Assembly (NCBI GenBank): GCA_022776205.1
Contig: JALFIK010000064.1
Coordinates: 1-5,907, forward strand
Reading direction: 5' to 3'
Origin: Eubacterium sp.
GTDB lineage: Bacteria; Bacillota; Clostridia; Lachnospirales; Lachnospiraceae
DNA: 5,907 bases
Within the stretch, counting starts at the first letter, position 1. Each line of letters begins with the position of its first letter. The notes under the pieces were generated by a model. That model made no database searches, was not told where the DNA came from, and saw nothing but the letters and a program-made list of their open reading frames with translations. The position numbers and the translations under genes were made by a program. Shown one piece after another: positions 1 through 5,536 of this stretch.

Positions 1-2
1 TG

Positions 3-146
3 ACTTCCATGGAAATACCTGCCCACGAGATGGGAAAAAAAGCAACCCAGATGATCGTGGAGGAAATTGATGCAAAAACAGAAGAAAAACCGAGCACCCA
101 GCATCTTGTCTTTGATACAGTGCTGGTGGAAAGGGAGAGCACATAA
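3..146 (+). CDS. LacI-family transcriptional regulator, C-terminal fragment (cut by window edge)
   Basis: Reading frame 3 is open from the left edge to a TAA at 144-146, giving 47 residues. It contains EIPAHEMGKKATQMIVEEI near the start and ends in HLVFDTVLVERES followed by T. In the LacI/GalR family the last 50 or so residues typically read IPxxEMGxxAxxxLxxxI, then a short charged linker, then a strand of the LxTxLVxRES type. The match is clear although the helix-turn-helix and most of the sugar-binding domain lie outside the window. The family represses transcription in response to a small ligand, often a sugar, but nothing here identifies the ligand. A strong hairpin terminator follows 50 bases downstream, so this is probably the last gene of its transcript and unrelated to the sigma-like gene after it. 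Confidence 0.8.
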   Translation, partial: TSMEIPAHEMGKKATQMIVEEIDAKTEEKPSTQHLVFDTVLVEREST

Positions 147-195
147 GAGGATTTTCCGTTATAACCGAATTCTGTCAGTCGGCGCATCCGGTCAC

Positions 196-253
196 AAAAA
201 AGTCTTCCCGAGTCGGGACATATTTATATGTCCGGCTTTCGGAAGACTTTTTT
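196..253 (+). terminator. Rho-independent terminator after the LacI-family gene
   Basis: A 13-bp outer stem pairs AAAAAAGTCTTCC (196-208) with GGAAGACTTTTTT (241-253). Inside it an inner 7-bp stem GGACATA/TATGTCC (216-222 with 227-233) closes a 4-base loop. The right arm runs into a T tract (248-254). The left arm begins with an A tract, so the structure could also terminate transcription coming from the other strand, although no minus-strand gene is seen here. Confidence 0.88.
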
Positions 254-331
254 TGATTCAATTTTAAACCATATCTCTGTTAAAATACTCTTATAGACAG
301 GTGCACCGAAAAAGGGAGTGGAGGTGGTCAT

Positions 332-559
332 TTGGAAAAGGAAGAGGCAGAAAGAATTTTGTCGCTGATAAATCAATTACCGGAAAAGCAGAGAATTGTC
401 GTGATTTTATATTATTACAATGAACTTTCGGTAAAAGAGATTGCCTCCGTGACGCGGTCCATGGAAGGAACGGTGAAATCAAGGCTGTATCTGGCGAGGA
501 AACAGCTTCGCAAAATGATGGAAAGCGGAGGTGGAAGGGAGGTTTTTTATGAGGTATGA
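332..559 (+). CDS. Sigma-70 region 4-only protein (truncated ECF-type sigma factor)
   Basis: This 75-residue protein matches the C-terminal half of an ECF sigma factor. LPEKQRIVVILYYY (16-29) is the usual start of region 4.2. The helix-turn-helix covers about residues 32-60, with LSVKEIA and EGTVKSRLYLARKQL as hallmark segments. ECF factors are usually about 160-190 residues, with region 2 (-10 binding, promoter melting) at the N-terminus. Region 2 is absent: the frame is closed by TAA at 281-283, and the 16 codons before the start do not resemble a sigma factor. The TTG start is supported by GGAGGTGG (320-327), 4 bases upstream. The end overlaps the downstream membrane protein by 11 bases, the usual sigma/anti-sigma coupling. 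Region 4 can contact -35 elements and the RNAP beta flap, but without region 2 it should not initiate alone. It could be a remnant, a regulatory sigma fragment, or half of a split sigma factor. No convincing housekeeping promoter was found upstream. Confidence 0.75.
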   Translation: MEKEEAERILSLINQLPEKQRIVVILYYYNELSVKEIASVTRSMEGTVKSRLYLARKQLRKMMESGGGREVFYEV

Positions 560-1325
560 AAACTGGGAGGATTCCATAAAAGAAGCGTTTGATATGGAAA
601 GTGAGAACATTACTGCATCAGCTCATTTGAAAGATCAGATTGACCGGGAAATTTCCCGGAGAAAGGAAGGTTTTAGTATGAGAAAATTTAATTCCAGAAA
701 AATTGCTGTAGTGGCAGCCTGTCTGTGCCTGCTTGTACCGGCTACGATTTTTGCAGGAGGAAAAATTACATCCTACGTATCCAGTGACAATCCGGCAGAT
801 TATGCCAAAACGAAAAACTGGGAGGATATTTCCAGACTGGAAGAGAAGGCAGAAATGAAAGGGGACAGAGTGAAAGAACTGCCGGGAGGCTACTTCTTTA
901 AGGAAGCCCGCGTAAACGGGGTAGAGGGGAAGGACGATTCCGGAGAAACCGTATCCAGACAAAGAGAACTGGACTTAACCTACGAAAACGGGTCAGGACG
1001 GAAACTGGACGTTATTATGGAAAAGGCAATAGAAGAACCGGAAGCAGCTACCCCGGATGAGGTAAAAAAAGTGGGAGATATTTCCCTGAAATATAACGAC
1101 GATACCTACAAATTTGTGCCGGTTGGTTATAAAAAAACGGCAGAAGATAAAAAACTTGAAGCAAAAGGACATTATTATATCTCTTTTGGTTCGGATCGGA
1201 TTGAAATGAAAAATTATCGATCCGTTATCTGGGAAAAAGACGGCATCCGGTATATGATTACCGGATTTGATACCGGCCTGTCCGCAAACGATTTGTTCAA
1301 AATGGCACAGAGTATTCTTAAGTAG
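549..1325 (+). CDS. Single-pass membrane anti-sigma-like protein (DUF4367-type C-terminal domain)
   Basis: The protein has 258 residues. The ATG at 549 is preferred because GGGAGG (537-542) lies 6 bases upstream and the sequence MRYENWEDSIKEAF is typical of proteins encoded after ECF sigma genes. An in-frame ATG at 531 would add six residues but has no better binding site. Residues 1-50 are charged and predicted cytoplasmic, where an anti-sigma domain would sit. Residues 52-69 (IAVVAACLCLLVPATIFA) form one membrane segment preceded by Arg/Lys, so the rest is outside. The outer part, to residue 258, ends in a segment with GIRYMITGFDTGLS and FKMAQSILK, resembling the DUF4367 ending of Clostridia proteins. 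The family role is inferred: a membrane anchor and sensor that holds or tunes its partner sigma factor. That is odd here because the partner lacks region 2, the usual contact of many anti-sigma domains. No zinc-binding HxxxCxxC motif is visible. Confidence 0.72.
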   Translation: MRYENWEDSIKEAFDMESENITASAHLKDQIDREISRRKEGFSMRKFNSRKIAVVAACLCLLVPATIFAGGKITSYVSSDNPADYAKTKNWEDISRLEEKAEMKGDRVKELPGGYFFKEARVNGVEGKDDSGETVSRQRELDLTYENGSGRKLDVIMEKAIEEPEAATPDEVKKVGDISLKYNDDTYKFVPVGYKKTAEDKKLEAKGHYYISFGSDRIEMKNYRSVIWEKDGIRYMITGFDTGLSANDLFKMAQSILK

Positions 1326-1338
1326 AAGAAACCAGACA

Positions 1339-1379
1339 GGGGTGTCGGGACCGGTAAAGATCATCAGATCCGGCACCTC
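1339..1379 (+). other. Intergenic hairpin without T tract
   Basis: GGTGTCGGG (1341-1349) pairs with TCCGGCACC (1369-1377), including two G-T pairs. The stem extends by G1340-T1378 and G1339-C1379 to 11 bp around a 19-base loop. It sits 14 bases after the membrane-protein stop codon. No T tract follows, so it does not look like an intrinsic terminator; it may stabilise a 3' end or be a decayed structure. Confidence 0.4.
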
Positions 1380-1401
1380 CCATGCGATATAAGGAGAAAA
1401 A

Positions 1402-1569
1402 ATGACATTAAAAGAAAAAGCAACACTAATTATTCGTGATATAAAAAAAGAAACCGGAACCAATCCGGTCCGGATATTTAAAAAAATTGCAAACAAAGAG
1501 TATGTGAATATTCATGGGCCGGAACACCATGTTTTAGATGGAGCAACCCAGGAAGCAGGAAACGTATAA
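1402..1569 (+). pseudogene. Short ORF, apparent fragment of a DUF5714 protein
   Basis: This 55-codon ORF starts at ATG 1402, with AAGGAG (1391-1396) 5 bases upstream, and ends at TAA 1567-1569. Residues 19-46 contain GTNPVRIFKKIA and then VNIHGPEHHVLDGA. As I recall the family, DUF5714 proteins have a Cys-rich N-terminal part (CENGHFVCDEC-like), a middle NPxEI...HGPEHHVLVGAxLLTAY segment, and a long C-terminal domain. Here the Cys-rich part is missing, and similarity stops right after the HGPEHH motif, with a stop eight codons after the last family-like residue. Neither other forward frame resumes the family sequence. I read this as a gene remnant, though its intact binding site means a short peptide could still be made. 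DUF5714 has no established function that I can state. The rib promoter begins only about 20 bases downstream. Confidence 0.5.
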
Positions 1570-1589
1570 AAAGAAGATTAAAAAAATAG

Positions 1590-1618
1590 TTGTATTACCT
1601 TTGTTAATGCGTTATAAT
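1590..1618 (+). promoter_or_regulatory. Sigma-A-type promoter of the riboflavin operon
   Basis: A consensus -10 box TATAAT (1613-1618) lies 17 bases after TTGTAT (1590-1595), which matches TTGACA at four of six positions. An A-rich run (1578-1586) lies just upstream. Transcription would begin near 1624-1627, about a dozen bases before the FMN aptamer, as expected for a riboswitch leader. Confidence 0.82.
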
Positions 1619-1636
1619 GACTACTGGAAATGGAAC

Positions 1637-1759
1637 AAATCTTCAGGGCAGGGTGAGATTCCCGACCGGCGGTAAGCGTTAAGACGTAAGCCCGCGAGCA
1701 AGTAAGCACGATCCGGTGAGATTCCGGGGCCGACGGTACAGTCCGGATGTAAGAAGAAG
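1637..1759 (+). promoter_or_regulatory. FMN riboswitch (RFN element) controlling ribDEBAH
   Basis: The conserved RFN core is easily read. It begins with ATCTTCAGGGCAGGGTGA (1639-1656), followed by GATTCCCGACCGGCGGTA (1657-1674). Next come CCCGCGAGC (1691-1699), a variable arm, GATCCGGTGAGATTCCGG (1710-1727), CCGACGGTACAGTCCGGATG (1730-1749) and a closing GAAGA (1753-1757). Closing helix P1 pairs TCTTC (1640-1644) with GAAGA (1753-1757). This RNA class binds FMN directly and is the standard sensor before rib operons in Firmicutes. Bases 1637-1649 can instead pair with the left arm of the downstream terminator: AAATCT-T-CAGGGC pairs with GCCCTGAGATTT (1804-1815), with T1643 bulged. FMN binding fixes P1 and frees the terminator; without FMN the 12-bp antiterminator can form. 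The aptamer class is certain by motif; the switching path is inferred from complementarity. Confidence 0.96.
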
Positions 1760-1801
1760 CAGGAACTGATTTCAATGAATATAGAAATAAAAAAGTTTAT
1801 G

Positions 1802-1846
1802 ACGCCCTGAGATTTATATTATATAAATTTCGGGGTGTTTTATTTT
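1802..1846 (+). terminator. Riboswitch expression-platform terminator
   Basis: An uninterrupted 17-bp stem (three G-T pairs) joins 1802-1818 (ACGCCCTGAGATTTATA) with 1822-1838 (TATAAATTTCGGGGTGT) around the loop TTA, followed by TTTATTTT (1839-1846). It lies between the FMN aptamer and ribD, so it must be conditional. Its left arm is complementary to the 5' edge of the aptamer, which makes it the OFF state when FMN is bound. Confidence 0.93.
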
Positions 1847-1847
1847 G

Positions 1848-1877
1848 TAATAGGAAAGTCTGAAAACTTTCTTATTG
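1848..1877 (+). other. Hairpin abutting the ribD ribosome binding site
   Basis: AATAGGAAAGT (1849-1859) pairs with ACTTTCTTATT (1866-1876) around the 6-base loop CTGAAA, with one G-T pair; T1848-G1877 can extend it to 12 bp. It sits between the riboswitch terminator and GGAGG (1877-1881). The core stem leaves the binding site free, so it might present the site or protect the 5' side of the ribD message. Its function is unknown. Confidence 0.5.
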
Positions 1878-1888
1878 GAGGTGACAGG

Positions 1889-3019
1889 ATGCCGGAAGAA
1901 AAATATATGCGAAGAGCCATTGAGCTGGCGAAAAAAGGGAGCGGTCACGTGAATCCCAATCCTCTTGTCGGGGCCGTCATCGTAAGAGATGGAGAAATCC
2001 TCGGAGAAGGATACCATGAATGTTACGGCCAGCTTCACGCGGAGAGAAACGCCATCGCCCATGCAAAGGCAGCGGGCCATGATTTAAAGGGAAGTACGAT
2101 TTATGTTACATTAGAGCCGTGCTGTCATTATGGAAAGACACCACCTTGTGCCAAGGCAATCATTGAAGAAGGCCTTGCCCGGGTTGTCGTCGGTTCCGAC
2201 GATCCCAACCCCCTGGTGTCCGGAAAAGGATTTCAGATGATCCGGGAGGCGGGCATTGAAGTAATTCCCCATTTTCTCAAAGAAGAATGCGACAGGATGA
2301 ATTATGTCTTTTTCCATTATATTCGTACCGGGAAGCCCTATGTGGCAATGAAGTATGCCATGACAATGGATGGAAAGATTGCCTGCCATACCGGAGATTC
2401 CAAATGGGTGACCGGAGAAGAGGCACGAAACCATGTTCAGACCCTTCGCAATCACTATAAGGGAATTATGGCAGGAATCGGTACGGTGCTTGCTGACGAC
2501 CCCATGCTTAATTGCCGGATGGAAGGCGGCAGGGATCCGGTCCGCATCATTGCCGACAGTCATTTAAGAATTCCGGAGGAAAGCAGGCTGGTAAAAACAG
2601 CGAAAGAACAGCCGCTGATCGTTGCCTGTCTGCCGGATGCCGATCACAAAAAAGCCAAAAGGCTGGAAGACCTTGGCGTGCAGATCCTCCCGGTAGCAGG
2701 AGAGAAAACATCCGACGGCAGAGAGAGTATTTCTCTTTCGTTACTGATGGAAAAACTGGGAGAACAAAAAATTGACGGTATTTTATTAGAAGGTGGCGGC
2801 GGACTGAACGAAAGTGCCCTGCGGGCCGGAATTGTGGACAGAATTTACTGTTATCTGGCGCCGAAAATCTTCGGTGGTGCCGATGCCAGAACACCGGTAG
2901 AAGGAAAAGGACTGGAAAAAGCGGCCGATGCCTGGCAGTTCCATCGTATAAACCTGCAGGAATTCGGGGAAGACATCCTTCTTACTTACGAAAAAAAGCA
3001 GAAGGGGCAGAACCGGTGA
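1889..3019 (+). CDS. ribD: RibD: bifunctional riboflavin-specific deaminase and reductase
   Basis: The 376-residue length is normal for the bifunctional enzyme. The ATG at 1889 is chosen because GGAGG (1877-1881) lies 7 bases upstream. An in-frame GTG at 1835 lies inside the terminator stem. It converts the GTP cyclohydrolase II product in two cytosolic steps: deamination of the pyrimidine ring, then NADPH-dependent reduction of the ribose to ribitol. Residues 1-145 are the cytidine-deaminase-like domain, with NPNPLVGAV (22-30), catalytic HAE (50-52), and PCCHYGKTPPC (77-87), whose Cys78 and Cys87 complete the zinc site with His50. Residues 148-370 are the reductase domain, with KYAMTMDGKIA (155-165), SKWVTGEEAR, GIGTVLADDPML and a late LLEGGGGLN segment, all standard. 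It is the first gene after the FMN switch. The stop is 64 bases before ribE, a gap that contains a small hairpin. Confidence 0.97.
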   Translation: MPEEKYMRRAIELAKKGSGHVNPNPLVGAVIVRDGEILGEGYHECYGQLHAERNAIAHAKAAGHDLKGSTIYVTLEPCCHYGKTPPCAKAIIEEGLARVVVGSDDPNPLVSGKGFQMIREAGIEVIPHFLKEECDRMNYVFFHYIRTGKPYVAMKYAMTMDGKIACHTGDSKWVTGEEARNHVQTLRNHYKGIMAGIGTVLADDPMLNCRMEGGRDPVRIIADSHLRIPEESRLVKTAKEQPLIVACLPDADHKKAKRLEDLGVQILPVAGEKTSDGRESISLSLLMEKLGEQKIDGILLEGGGGLNESALRAGIVDRIYCYLAPKIFGGADARTPVEGKGLEKAADAWQFHRINLQEFGEDILLTYEKKQKGQNR

Positions 3020-3036
3020 GCAGCATAGCCGGTAGT

Positions 3037-3057
3037 TGCCGGTAAAGGTTACCGGAA
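3037..3057 (+). other. Small hairpin between ribD and ribE
   Basis: CCGGTAA (3039-3045) pairs perfectly with TTACCGG (3049-3055) around the loop AGG; T3037-A3057 adds one pair across a G-A mismatch. A third CCGGTA copy lies at 3029-3034 and can compete for TACCGG. No T tract follows, so this is not a terminator. It may affect message stability or the relative amounts of RibD and RibE. Confidence 0.45.
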
Positions 3058-3083
3058 GAGCCCCATCAGGAAAGGCGACAAAA

Positions 3084-3746
3084 ATGTTTACAGGAATTAT
3101 TGAGGAAGTCGGAGAAATCCGTACCATAAAAAAAGGTGCCAATTCCGCAGTGATTACAATTAATGCGAAAACGGTGCTTGAAGACATTCATCTCGGGGAC
3201 AGTATTGCCTTAAACGGCGTATGCCTTACCGTAGTGGATATCGGGAGGAACAGTTATTCCGTGGACGTGATGCATGAGACGCTTCGCAGAACGAACCTTG
3301 GCGAGCTGAAAAGCGGCAGTAAAGTAAATCTGGAGCGGGCCATGGCAGCGGACGGAAGGTTTGGCGGGCATATTGTTGCCGGACACGTTGACGGTACCGG
3401 GAAAATCCGTTCCATGAAAAAAGATGACAATGCCATCTGGATTACGGTGGACACGTCAAAAGAAATTTTAAAATATATCATCAGTAAGGGTTCCATAACG
3501 ATTGACGGAATCAGCCTTACAGTGGCCGATGTGGATGACAAAAGTTTTTCCGTATCCATTATTCCCCACACGGGAATGCATACCACACTTCTCATGAAAA
3601 AGCCGGGAGACACGGTGAATCTTGAGAATGATATGGTGGGAAAATATGTGGAGAAACTTCTTCGATACGGTGAGGTACCTGCTGAGGAAAAAGAGGAGAA
3701 AAAATCCGGGATTACCATGGATTTTCTTATAAAAAACGGATTCTGA
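3084..3746 (+). CDS. ribE: RibE: riboflavin synthase, alpha chain
   Basis: The enzyme dismutates two molecules of 6,7-dimethyl-8-ribityllumazine to riboflavin and the pyrimidine precursor. The protein has 220 residues and begins with the family-standard MFTGIIEEVG. AGGAAAGG (3068-3075) lies 8 bases upstream of the ATG. An in-frame TTG at 3036 would add 16 non-family residues and falls in the intercistronic hairpin. Two lumazine-binding domains form an internal duplication: residues 1-97 with LNGVCLTV (43-50), and 98-200 with IDGISLTV (140-147). The joint segment GRFGGHIVAGHVDGTG spans 91-106. The second domain also has IPHTGMHTTL (160-169), the usual IPHTxxxTT motif. Residues 196-220 form a charged Glu/Lys-rich tail before the stop, which is common in Clostridia and B. 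subtilis relatives. The active enzyme is a trimer, in Bacillus found inside a RibH capsid. The stop is 19 bases before ribBA. Confidence 0.96.
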   Translation: MFTGIIEEVGEIRTIKKGANSAVITINAKTVLEDIHLGDSIALNGVCLTVVDIGRNSYSVDVMHETLRRTNLGELKSGSKVNLERAMAADGRFGGHIVAGHVDGTGKIRSMKKDDNAIWITVDTSKEILKYIISKGSITIDGISLTVADVDDKSFSVSIIPHTGMHTTLLMKKPGDTVNLENDMVGKYVEKLLRYGEVPAEEKEEKKSGITMDFLIKNGF

Positions 3747-3765
3747 CAAGGAGGACATAATTTAA

Positions 3766-4962
3766 ATGAGCGACATTAAGTTTAACACGATTGAAGAGGC
3801 AATCAAGGATTTTAAAGAAGGGAAAATGGTTGTCGTTGTGGATGATGACGATCCGGAAAATGAAGGGGCCCTTGTGGCACCGGGACAGTTTGCCACACCG
3901 GAAGTGATCAACTTCATGGTATCAAAGGCGAAAGGGCTGATTACCATGCCTGTTTCCGAGGAAGTGGCAAAACAGCTTGGCTTTGAGGAACTTCTTCTCG
4001 AAGGTCTGGAAAATGTATCTACGGTATCCTTTGATAAGGCGGACGTAGCTACCGGCATTTCTTCCCAGGATCGTTCCCTTACAGTAATGGCAGCGGCAAA
4101 GGAGGATGCAAAACCGGAAGATTTCCGTATGCCGGGTCACATGTTCCCGAAAGTGGCCAGGAAGGGTGGAGTTTTAAAACAGGCAGGATTTATCGAGGCA
4201 GCGGCAGATCTCTGTGTGATTGCCGGATTACGGCCGGTTGGCCTTTGCTGTGATGTCCTTGATGAGGACGGTTTTGTGGCAAAACTTCCGGATCTTGTGG
4301 AATTTTGCCGGGAAAACGGCCTGAAACTGATCACGATTGCAGATCTCATCCAGTATAGGAGAAAAACGGAATGCTTTGTAAGTCGTGAGGCGGAGGCGGA
4401 CTTCCCGACCCATTATGGACATTTCCGAATTCTTGGTTATGTGAATAAATTAAACGGAGAGCACCATGTGGCAATTGTAAAAGGAGATATCTCCGATGGA
4501 GAACCGGTTTTATGCCGCGTACATTCCGAATGCCTTACGGGAGATGCTTTAGGATCGAGAAGATGTGACTGTGGCCAGCAGTATAAGGCTGCCATCCGTA
4601 TGATTGAAAAAGAAGGCCGTGGCGTTCTTGTATACATGCGACAGGAAGGTCGTGGAATCGGCCTGATCAATAAACTGAAAGCTTATCAGCTTCAGGATCA
4701 GGGAATGGATACGGTCGAAGCCAATCTGGCCCTGGGCTTCCCTGAAGACCTGAGAGATTACGGAATTGGCGCACAGATTCTTGCCGACCTTGGGGTACAG
4801 AAGATCCGGCTGATGACAAACAATCCGAAAAAAGTAGTCGGTCTGTCAGGCTACGGCATTGAAATTGTAGAGAGAGTCCCGATTATTATGGAAGCTAACT
4901 CGGATGACCTGTTCTATTTAAGAACAAAACAGCAAAAAATGGGACATTACACGAAATATTAA
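3766..4962 (+). CDS. ribBA: RibBA-type fusion: intact GTP cyclohydrolase II with a degenerate DHBP synthase domain
   Basis: The 398-residue length is normal for RibBA. AAGGAGG (3748-3754) lies 11 bases before the ATG. Residues 205-398 are GTP cyclohydrolase II, which opens GTP to the first pyrimidine of the pathway. Zinc ligands Cys256, Cys267 and Cys269 sit in RVHSECLTGD...RRCDCG, RQEGRGIGL spans 292-300, and Tyr307, Asp328 and Arg330 match the catalytic set by spacing. Residues 1-200 have the DHBP synthase (RibB) fold, which normally makes 3,4-dihydroxy-2-butanone 4-phosphate from ribulose 5-phosphate. Its usual DDEDRENEGD reads DDDDPENEGA (26-35), so Arg and Asp are lost. GLIC reads GLIT (Thr60), GHTEA reads GFIEA (His to Phe142, Thr to Ile143), RPGH reads MPGH, and CE reads CD (Asp163). 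About three residues are missing near 74-90. Glu31, Glu33 and His125 remain. The frame is intact with scattered substitutions, so this is evolved loss rather than a frameshift. The domain may be only structural or may have a new role. Confidence 0.93.
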   Translation: MSDIKFNTIEEAIKDFKEGKMVVVVDDDDPENEGALVAPGQFATPEVINFMVSKAKGLITMPVSEEVAKQLGFEELLLEGLENVSTVSFDKADVATGISSQDRSLTVMAAAKEDAKPEDFRMPGHMFPKVARKGGVLKQAGFIEAAADLCVIAGLRPVGLCCDVLDEDGFVAKLPDLVEFCRENGLKLITIADLIQYRRKTECFVSREAEADFPTHYGHFRILGYVNKLNGEHHVAIVKGDISDGEPVLCRVHSECLTGDALGSRRCDCGQQYKAAIRMIEKEGRGVLVYMRQEGRGIGLINKLKAYQLQDQGMDTVEANLALGFPEDLRDYGIGAQILADLGVQKIRLMTNNPKKVVGLSGYGIEIVERVPIIMEANSDDLFYLRTKQQKMGHYTKY

Positions 4963-4992
4963 TCAGACAGATTTCAAAAGGAGGAAAAAATT

Positions 4993-5466
4993 ATGGCATA
5001 TCATGTTCTGGAAGGAAAAGTAGTAGGAAAAGAAGAGCGCATCGGCATTGTCTGCGCGCGTTTTAACGAATTTATCGTGTCCAAATTACTGGGGGGTGCC
5101 ATCGACGGACTGGTTCGTCACGGAATCAGTGAGGAAAACATTGATGTCGCCTGGGTTCCGGGTGCTTTTGAGATTCCGGTAATCTGTAAGAAAATGGTGG
5201 AAACCGGAAAGTACGACGCAGTGATTGCCCTCGGAACAGTGATTCGTGGCTCAACAACACATTATGACTATGTGTGTAACGAAGTCTCCAAGGGAGTTGC
5301 CCAGGTTGGCCTGCAGGCAGGCGTTCCGGTAATGTTCGGAATCCTTACCACAGAAAATATTGAGCAGGCAATTGAGCGTGCCGGAACCAAGGCCGGAAAC
5401 AAAGGATATGACTGTGCAGTGGGTGCGATCGAGATGATTAACCTTATGAAAGAAATTGAGAAATAA
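4993..5466 (+). CDS. ribH: RibH: 6,7-dimethyl-8-ribityllumazine synthase, beta chain
   Basis: The enzyme condenses the ribityl-aminopyrimidine from the RibD branch with DHBP to form 6,7-dimethyl-8-ribityllumazine, the substrate of RibE. The protein has 157 residues, typical of the family, which forms 60-subunit capsids or pentamers. The ATG at 4993 is preceded by AAAGGAGG (4978-4985) at 7 bases, the strongest binding site in the operon. Motifs in order are ARFNEFI (22-28), VPGAFEIP (55-62), LGTVIRGSTTHYDYV (80-94) with His90 as the likely acid-base residue, FGILTTENIEQA (115-126), and ERAGTKAGNKG with Arg129 near the phosphate site. Everything needed for activity appears present, so the cell probably does have a DHBP supply even though the RibB domain just upstream looks inactive. 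It starts 30 bases after the ribBA stop and is the last rib gene. No terminator follows directly. Confidence 0.97.
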   Translation: MAYHVLEGKVVGKEERIGIVCARFNEFIVSKLLGGAIDGLVRHGISEENIDVAWVPGAFEIPVICKKMVETGKYDAVIALGTVIRGSTTHYDYVCNEVSKGVAQVGLQAGVPVMFGILTTENIEQAIERAGTKAGNKGYDCAVGAIEMINLMKEIEK

Positions 5467-5469
5467 TCG

Positions 5470-5498
5470 TTGAACTTTTAAAGAGGATGTATTATACT
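5470..5498 (+). promoter_or_regulatory. Promoter of the DUF1858 gene
   Basis: TTGAAC (5470-5475) and TATACT (5493-5498) are each close to consensus and separated by 17 bases. Transcription would start near 5505, giving a leader of about 30 bases. It begins 3 bases after the ribH stop, so the small gene can be expressed independently of the FMN-controlled rib operon. Confidence 0.75.
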
Positions 5499-5536
5499 TG
5501 ATTTCAGCAAAATGAAAGAAAAATGGAGGTATTATC

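Noticed and set aside
67..267. Forward ORF of 66 codons starting inside the LacI-family tail
   Set aside because: It overlaps the recognisable LacI C-terminus in another frame and runs through both arms of the terminator; no family resemblance and no good ribosome binding site.
266..290. ECF-like autoregulatory promoter (AAACC, 16 bases, ACTC) before the sigma fragment
   Set aside because: Only a loose resemblance to AAC/CGTC-type ECF promoters, in an AT-rich stretch where chance matches are easy; TAAAAT at 281-286 also lacks a usable -35 box at normal spacing.
531..548. Upstream ATG start for the membrane anti-sigma-like protein
   Set aside because: ATG 549 has GGGAGG at 6 bases and gives the typical N-terminus; the six added residues overlap that binding site.
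993..1496. Long minus-strand ORF of 167 codons opposite the anti-sigma-like gene
   Set aside because: It is antisense to a gene with a clear ribosome binding site, membrane segment and family features, has low-complexity Phe/Ile-rich sequence, and matches no family I know. Similar minus-strand ORFs across the rib genes are also shadows.
1835..1888. GTG start that would extend RibD by 18 residues
   Set aside because: It lies in the right arm of the riboswitch terminator, and the added residues have no RibD similarity; GGAGG at 1877-1881 points to ATG 1889.
3036..3083. TTG start that would extend RibE by 16 residues
   Set aside because: The family start MFTGIIEEVG at 3084 is nearly invariant, and the extension is translated from the intercistronic hairpin.
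3766..4365. Sequencing error or frameshift as the cause of the odd RibB domain
   Set aside because: The frame is continuous, flanking family sequence matches on both sides of every change, and the substitutions are scattered in-frame codon changes at separate active-site positions.
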